Positions 58,080-64,000 of a stretch of DNA of 64,000 bases are shown in pieces. The DNA comes from Eonycteris spelaea (Eukaryota; Chordata; Mammalia; Chiroptera; Pteropodidae). Within the stretch, counting starts at the first letter, position 1. Every line of letters starts with the position of its first letter. The position numbers were made by a program, and so were the translations under genes. The notes below the pieces were generated by a model. The model was not told the DNA's origin, searched no databases, and saw only the letters and a program-made list of their open reading frames with translations. The stretch lies in assembly GCA_003508835.1 (NCBI GenBank), contig PUFA01000162.1, positions 1,922,001 to 1,986,000 of the forward strand, given 5' to 3'.

Positions 58080-60165
58080 TCTTACTCCAATAATTAAAAA
58101 ATGTGTTAAGTTACATCAATAAATGAACATCAATGAAAACAAGTCATCTCAAAAACTATGAAATGTGGCTGAGATTCTATTCTGAGGAAACTGTTCATCA
58201 TTTATTAGAAAACAGAAAAATGCTGAAAATAATATAAGCATTCAACTCAAGGAGCTAGAAAAAAACCACATAGATTAGAGAAATCTAAACAAATTAAAGT
58301 AATAAAACAGAAAAATCAATAGGCTTGATAAATGTAAGAGCTGATTGAAAAGATTAGCAGCTTAGCACATTTCTGGCAATCTTGACAAGGTAAAAAGGAA
58401 GAAATCTATTTTAAAAACAAGGAAAAAAATTAAGGACAGGTCAAGAGACTTAAAAATATTTTCATCAATATTAAAGATTATAGATGCAGTAGATAATTAC
58501 CAAAAAAGTATGAATTCTTAAAATTACCTCAATATGAGTTACAAATTTGAACAAACTTAAAGTATATTGAAAAATTCAATGTTCTCTCTCCCTATAACAC
58601 AAAATCCAGATGGTTTTAATAGGCAAGTTATACAATTCACTTAAGAAATTTAATTCTTTGTTATATAATGCCTTTGAAGTATAGAAAAAATAGAAAAATA
58701 AAAAACTTATGAAATTATCTATAGACTTACCATATCTCTGATACAAAGCCAGACAGGTGATCACAAAACAGAAAATTAGACCCATTTCACATTTAATATG
58801 GATATATACTGCATATAGCAAAGTATCAAAATACTAATATATAACAATCACAGTGAGTTTATTACAGGATTACAAAGATTGTTCAACATTAGTGAGTCCA
58901 GTAGCATAACTACTTCATTTATAAAAAAAAGAAAAAAAACCATGATCATCTCAGTAAATGTAAAAGTGGTACTTACTAAATTTTAAAACCCACTGTTGAT
59001 TTTTAAAAAATCTCAAATTCTTAATAAGTTAGCAATAGAATAAAACATCCTTAAATTAATAAAGACTATCAGAAACATGAGCCAAACATCATGTTCAATA
59101 GTGCAGCACTGCAACCATTCATTTTCATTATAAACAAATAAATCAACTATACAAAACTATTGGAACTAATGAAAGAATACTACAAAAGGACAGTTATAAA
59201 ATGAATGTTCCCTATTTAAATAGACATAACAGAAATGTAATGAGAACATCTGAACAGTATAAACAAAACTTATAAAGTAAATAGGAATAAACTTAATACA
59301 AATATACAAAAGCTTTATAAATGTTAAAATTTTACTGAAGGATATAAATCCTGGATAAATGGAAGTGTTATCATAAAACTATCAGTTCTTCCAAAATTAG
59401 TAATCTAATTCAATACCAACTTAAATTCCAATAAAATTATTTTGAAATTTGAAAAGTTTGATTCTAAAGTTAATCTGGGAGAAAAAAATGTGCACTAAAT
59501 GCCACATGTATTGAAAGTATAGAATTGTTTAGAACCAGCTTGATCCAAGTTAAAATTAAAACAGGCACAGGAGTAGGCAAATAGATTAATGGAATGGAAA
59601 AAAGTCTTTTTTGTTTATACTGAAATTTGCCAGTAGTGCTTTAGTTATAGGGAGATCATAGACAATTTAATAAAAAAATAAATAAGTTAGTATACCTTGT
59701 CACAACACATACTAAAATTCTAAGTGGATTACAGAAATAACCGTTGAAAACATTGTATAACTACTAGAAGAAAATATTGGAGAATATTTTTATAAACTTG
59801 TGATGCTGAAGGTGTTCCTAACCAAGCATACCAAGAGCCACAAATGAAAATAAAAAAGATTAAAAGATTTGACTACATAAAATTAAAACCATCTGTAATG
59901 GCAAAATAAAGTTAAAAAGAAGCCACAGACTAGAAGAGAATAATTGCTATTTATACAGTATACAGAGAATTAATGTCTGTTATATATAAAGAAACAAATC
60001 AGTGGGCAGATGAGCAAAGGACATGAGCAATCAATTCAGAGAAAAACAATAAAAAGTTTATAAACTTACTTAACTATAGGCATTGTCTTTCATGATCAGA
60101 AAAAGCAAATGAAAACAAAAAACCTAGATAGCTTGGTTTTACCTATTATGTGTCAAAATTTGAAA
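58080..60165 (+). mobile_element. L1M LINE fragment (ORF2 region)
   Basis: Long AT-rich stretch in L1 ORF2 order: 'cagaaaaatcaataggcttg', 'aaagttaatctgggagaaaa', 'ttgactacataaaattaaaa', 'gggcagatgagcaaaggaca'. There are frequent stops and deletions, and it is not capable of mobilisation. Confidence 0.8.
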
Positions 60166-60189
60166 AGGTTTCAAATAAGGATAATATGT

Positions 60190-60440
60190 ATAACTAACAT
60201 TTATTGAACACTTACTATATGCTATATTCTAAAAACTTTAAGTGTAATTCATTTGATTCTCGTTAAAATTCATTGGGGCAGGATTTATCGTTCCTGTGAT
60301 ACAGGTAATAAACCAAGCTGGAGAAGTTCATGGGCCCAAGGTTATTCAGATAGTATGTGGCAGACCCATAGTTTGAATCTAGGAAGCTCAGGGCCAGACT
60401 CCATGCTTTTAATTACTAAATGTGACTTCTCAATTTCCTT
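60190..60440 (-). repeat. MIR SINE
   Basis: Antisense MIR: 'ttgaacacttactatatgct', 'ttcatttgattctcgttaaa', 'tttgaatctaggaagctcag'. Confidence 0.8.
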
Positions 60441-62439
60441 ACTTTTCAAAAATAGGCAAGTGGCAGAAGGGGGAGAAGAGAGATTTAATGTCTAGCCAAG
60501 TTCCCTTAAACTGTTGCTGTGAGGAACACGTGACATCATGATGAAACTGATGAAGGTGATACTGTGAGTGTGCATTCCCTTCCATAGGAACTGTTGGTCT
60601 TGGTCTTTTAAAGCACTCTGGTAATTTAGCCTCTTTGCTGGAATGAAAATGAACTAGTATAATATCTCTTTTGAGTGGCAGGGTGGGTAGACAGTCCGAT
60701 GGTTCGCTTGGACACATTTGGGATCTGACACCTTTATGACATGGTCTAAAATGGACACATGGTCATTGCCAGCCTCGTTACGCACTTTGTCATACCTCAC
60801 TGAAACATCGCTCCTGGGCAGAGCATAGAGTTTTCATAGGTGACTGAGTGATGTATCACTTGGCAGGATCTGACTTGGATTTATGTGAATTTCTGTTAAA
60901 GAGTTTCCTTCTTCCCATTTATCGTTAGCTCTCTGGTGTAGATAGCCTGAGAGGAGGAAGTCAACTATGGACCAAACACCTGAAGGAGTAGTACAGTGGT
61001 GCCACAGGTACTTCTTACAGGCACAAAACACAGCTGTTTTGGGAGCAGGGTTTTATTTCTCTCCCTCTAACTCCACCTTCAAATGTTTTTTTCTTCTCCT
61101 GTCTCTCACTCTTTATTTTTTAATCCTCCACTTTATTCTCTCTCTTGCTCCCTTCGTGACAACCCTGGTTAAAGAAGTTGCTGATTCTACCTAGTAGGTA
61201 TATTATGCTTTTAAGACAAGGTATTAACTGTTGTAGAGAGGTAATGTACTTTATAAAGTACTGACAGACTTTATAAAGAAATTGTTATTTTTGCAAAGAT
61301 GTATAGGGCCGGCCAGTACTTTGATTACTGTTTATTTATATTTAAATTTATAAACTATCCTATTTAGAGTCACTCCAAGTCCTAAATAGAATAATTTAAA
61401 ACAGCAAAACCTAAGACGCTGGGGAAGATCGTACCATAGTAAAAATATCTATTGAGAAAAACATAACACCACCAGAGAAAAATATTATTGAAGCCGTTGA
61501 CATAATGTATTAGAGAAAAAGACCAGCAGGTGTATAATAGACAAATGATTATATTGCAATTTTTGTACATGTCCTTGTGCATGTGCTTGCATGGGTGCGC
61601 ATACACCTACACGCGGTTGAACTGAGTCAGTGAGGAGCCATGGTTTTCCAACTTTCTAAAATAATTCAAAATCAGGAAGGAAGTGCACACAATCTCATTT
61701 GAAAAGAAAAAGTTATCTAAAATTTACCCCAAATCTTGGGAAAATTAAGCACCTTCTTCTGGCCCACTGATCATCATTCTTGCAAAACAATCCTGACCGC
61801 TAGAAATATTTTTTTTGTTGTTTCATTCGAGGAATAAGTGATTTCAAATAGAATGAAAATAAATTTATCATTTTAAAAGTACATTTAAAAATTGTATAAT
61901 TTTTGATGCAGTAGTAATACCTCCTGCTTTTTAACATTCTCATTAAGTGGATATTATAGAGGGACAATTTTGTCTGCTTCAAAAAATATTTTTTCATTTG
62001 TTTAAAATGACCTTTAAATATCAATAAAGAGCCTTTAAATCTCTAATATTTAGTTTCAAACTGTGAAGTACACAAGAAAAGATAGGAGAGAAACATTAAC
62101 CTATGCACATCTTGTCAAAACAGGACTTTGAGATTTCACTGAAAGCATTCCTAAATTTTAGCAAGTAATATTCACTCTGCTAAATCTCTCCTTCTTTTTA
62201 TCATGCTCTGAAAAACAACTTTACTGTAATCTTCTGCTCAGTGTGTGTCCAGTTTGAGTGAATTTCCTAACTGTGACTTGCAGTATCTTGCAACACAGGA
62301 CCTTATCCTTAAAATACTGTACCACTATTAAAACATACTCCAACCTGGAGCTAGATTATTTAAGAATAGCACTAGTCAATACCAGTTGAAAACAGGTATG
62401 AGGTGCAGGAGCTGTTGAGAAAGAACAGACTACCTACCT
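60441..62439. other. Non-coding upstream region
   Basis: No gene, RNA or clear repeat recognised. 61060-61160 is pyrimidine-rich. Short open frames here lack any domain signature. Confidence 0.45.
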
Positions 62440-62590
62440 GTCCTCGCATTATAATCACCTGTACTTGGGCATCACCTTCCCACACCCAGAGGAATTCTGA
62501 TTTAACTGGTCTGGAGTGGGGCCCAAGAAATGGTATGTTTTAAAACCTCTCAGGTCATAGTATGCAACTGAGTTTAGAACTGCTGAATTA
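62440..62590 (+). mobile_element. MER5A-like hAT fragment
   Basis: 'attctgatttaactggtctg', 'gagtggggcccaagaaatgg', and a final 'gagtttagaactgctg' follow MER5A order. Confidence 0.75.
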
Positions 62591-62814
62591 AACTCCATTC
62601 TGTACATGTTAAATGTCAAACAAAACAAAGTAATGGAGAGTAATCAAATTCATTTCACCTTCCAAAGAGAGATGGATATATAAAAATTTTACTAAAAAAA
62701 AAAAATTATTAAAGAAATATAGAGACTCGATTACATAAAAATGAGAAATAATTTTTCTCTAATAATTGTCTTGTCTATACTTTCATAATTTCTAATGAAT
62801 GTTTTCCTAATTGC

Positions 62815-63222
62815 TAGCCATATGCGACAACATGGATTGACCTCATGGATTGACCAGATAATCATGCTAAGTGAAATAAGACAGACAGAAAAAGTTGAAA
62901 ATCAATTGATATCACTTATATGTGGGATATAAACCTAAAAGCAACAAATGAGCAGGACAAACAGACTCATGGACTATAGGCTAATGGTTACTAGTGGGTG
63001 GAGAGGAGGAGGGAGGTAGACTGGGTAAAGGGGTCAAATAGAGTTTAAGGGGAGGGTGAAGCAGGTAAAGGGAATCAAATATATGGTAGCTGAAGGAAAC
63101 TGGACTTTGTGTGGTAAACACACAATAGAATATATAGATGTCAAATGAAAATGTACACCTGAAAATTATATAATTGTATTAACCAATGTTACCCCAATAA
63201 ACTTAATTAAAAAATAAATAAT
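62815..63222 (+). mobile_element. L1 LINE 3' end (younger copy)
   Basis: 'tgctaagtgaaataagacag', 'atcacttatatgtgggatat', a G-rich 3' UTR part, then 'accaatgttaccccaataaa' and an A-rich tail. The tail is like laurasiatherian, perhaps bat, L1. A 5'-truncated copy. Confidence 0.75.
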
Positions 63223-63559
63223 AACTTTGAAATACTACCCTCCCCTTCACCCCCAAATTATACATTCTTCCTAGATTCTGACTGAAGTAATTTGTTTTCA
63301 ACTTAATTTCCATGAGGATCAGTGACTTCGGTATTCACATTAATGCTATATGCGTGACTGTGACTCGTAGTGGTTCTGTGTATGTCGAAGAAGCAAAAGC
63401 TGTGATGTAGAAAGAGTAGAAAGGATGGCTTTTAAAAGAGAGAGGAACAGATGTAGGATGTACATAGTTAATAACGAAGCATCTGAGCAGATCTACGTAT
63501 CCCTATCGCTGAAGTTCTTATAGCCTCTTTATCCCAAACAAAGTCCAATATAGGCTCCT

Positions 63560-64000
63560 CATGAAGTCTGGATCTTGACTTTTTTCCTTTCTGTTTACAT
63601 GTATCCTTACTTGTTGCTCCTCTTACACTCTTACTTTCAGCCCCCACTTCCTCTTCTGTTACTAGACTTAACCTGAGCTCAACCAAAATGTAGGTTGAAA
63701 CTTCACTGCTTATTACCCTCTGGGCTCTGCCCTCTGTTTTGCACACAATTACTAGGTCAGTCTCCCTAAAATTTCCCTTCTAATCTTCTGCTCAAAAACC
63801 TTCATTGACCTCATTGCTAACTATAATAAAACAGTTTATTCCCTTAGCCTGATATTCAGTGCCTGCCAAAATCTAGCCCTAACTCTACTTTCCAGATTAT
63901 TTCTCAGTAAAATCAAGAGCTATTCTATGCTCGATCCTATCCAGTCTCCCAGATACACCAGTAACTTCTTAGGTTCCTTTGTTCTTGTTTCCCATTTACC
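63560..64000 (+). repeat. L2-like LINE fragment, cut by the window edge
   Basis: 'cttctgctcaaaaaccttca', 'ttagcctgatattcagtgcc', 'aaaatctagccctaactcta' follow the general order of L2 3' sequence. Diverged. Confidence 0.45.

Noticed and set aside
1..64000. CRISPR arrays, operons, phage or other prokaryotic systems
   Set aside because: Split exons with GT-AG introns, MIR, L2, MER and L1 repeats and AT-rich long introns show mammalian nuclear DNA. The tandem repeats present are simple microsatellites.

Overview
This is ordinary mammalian nuclear DNA: AT-rich, intron-dominated, and full of old interspersed repeats (L1, L2, MIR, MER5/MER20 hAT elements, a Tigger element). I recognise one protein-coding gene, A1CF (APOBEC1 complementation factor), on the minus strand. 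All 11 coding exons are in the window, from the ATG at 52933 to the stop codon at 12111-12113. Their GT/AG boundaries and phases can be read base by base. The full-length form is 593 residues after allowing for one inserted base, one fewer than the human 594-residue isoform. No Alu, B1/B2, Bov or carnivore tRNA-SINE was noticed. The L1 3' end near 63.2 kb resembles laurasiatherian, perhaps bat, L1 tails. The species call is weak inference.

Layout on the + strand. 1-12110 is the 3' UTR and downstream flank of A1CF with L1, MIR and LTR-like fragments. 12111-38077 holds coding exons 11 to 2, separated by introns of 0.7-5.2 kb. 38078-52834 is the long first coding intron. 52835-52978 is the exon carrying the start codon. 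52979-64000 is upstream intron or 5' region with a 2-kb L1M fragment, MER5 and MIR copies, and a younger L1 3' end. No non-coding first exon or promoter could be identified.

A1CF is the RNA-binding partner of APOBEC1 in C-to-U editing of APOB mRNA. Exons 2-3 encode RRM1, exon 4 RRM2, exons 5-7 RRM3, exons 7-8 an RG-rich region, exons 9-10 a double-stranded-RNA-binding-like domain, and exons 10-11 an Ala-rich C-terminus.

Main observations: (1) exon 4 carries a one-base insertion in a homopolymer that shifts the frame in RRM2 and creates a stop 11 codons later, while every other exon is intact; (2) a tandem splice acceptor at exon 8 accounts for the known 8-residue isoform difference; (3) a perfect 34-bp inverted repeat lies inside an old MER5-like element in intron 4; (4) a small DNA transposon with terminal inverted repeats is nested inside a MER5 copy next to it. 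I found no previously undescribed biological system.
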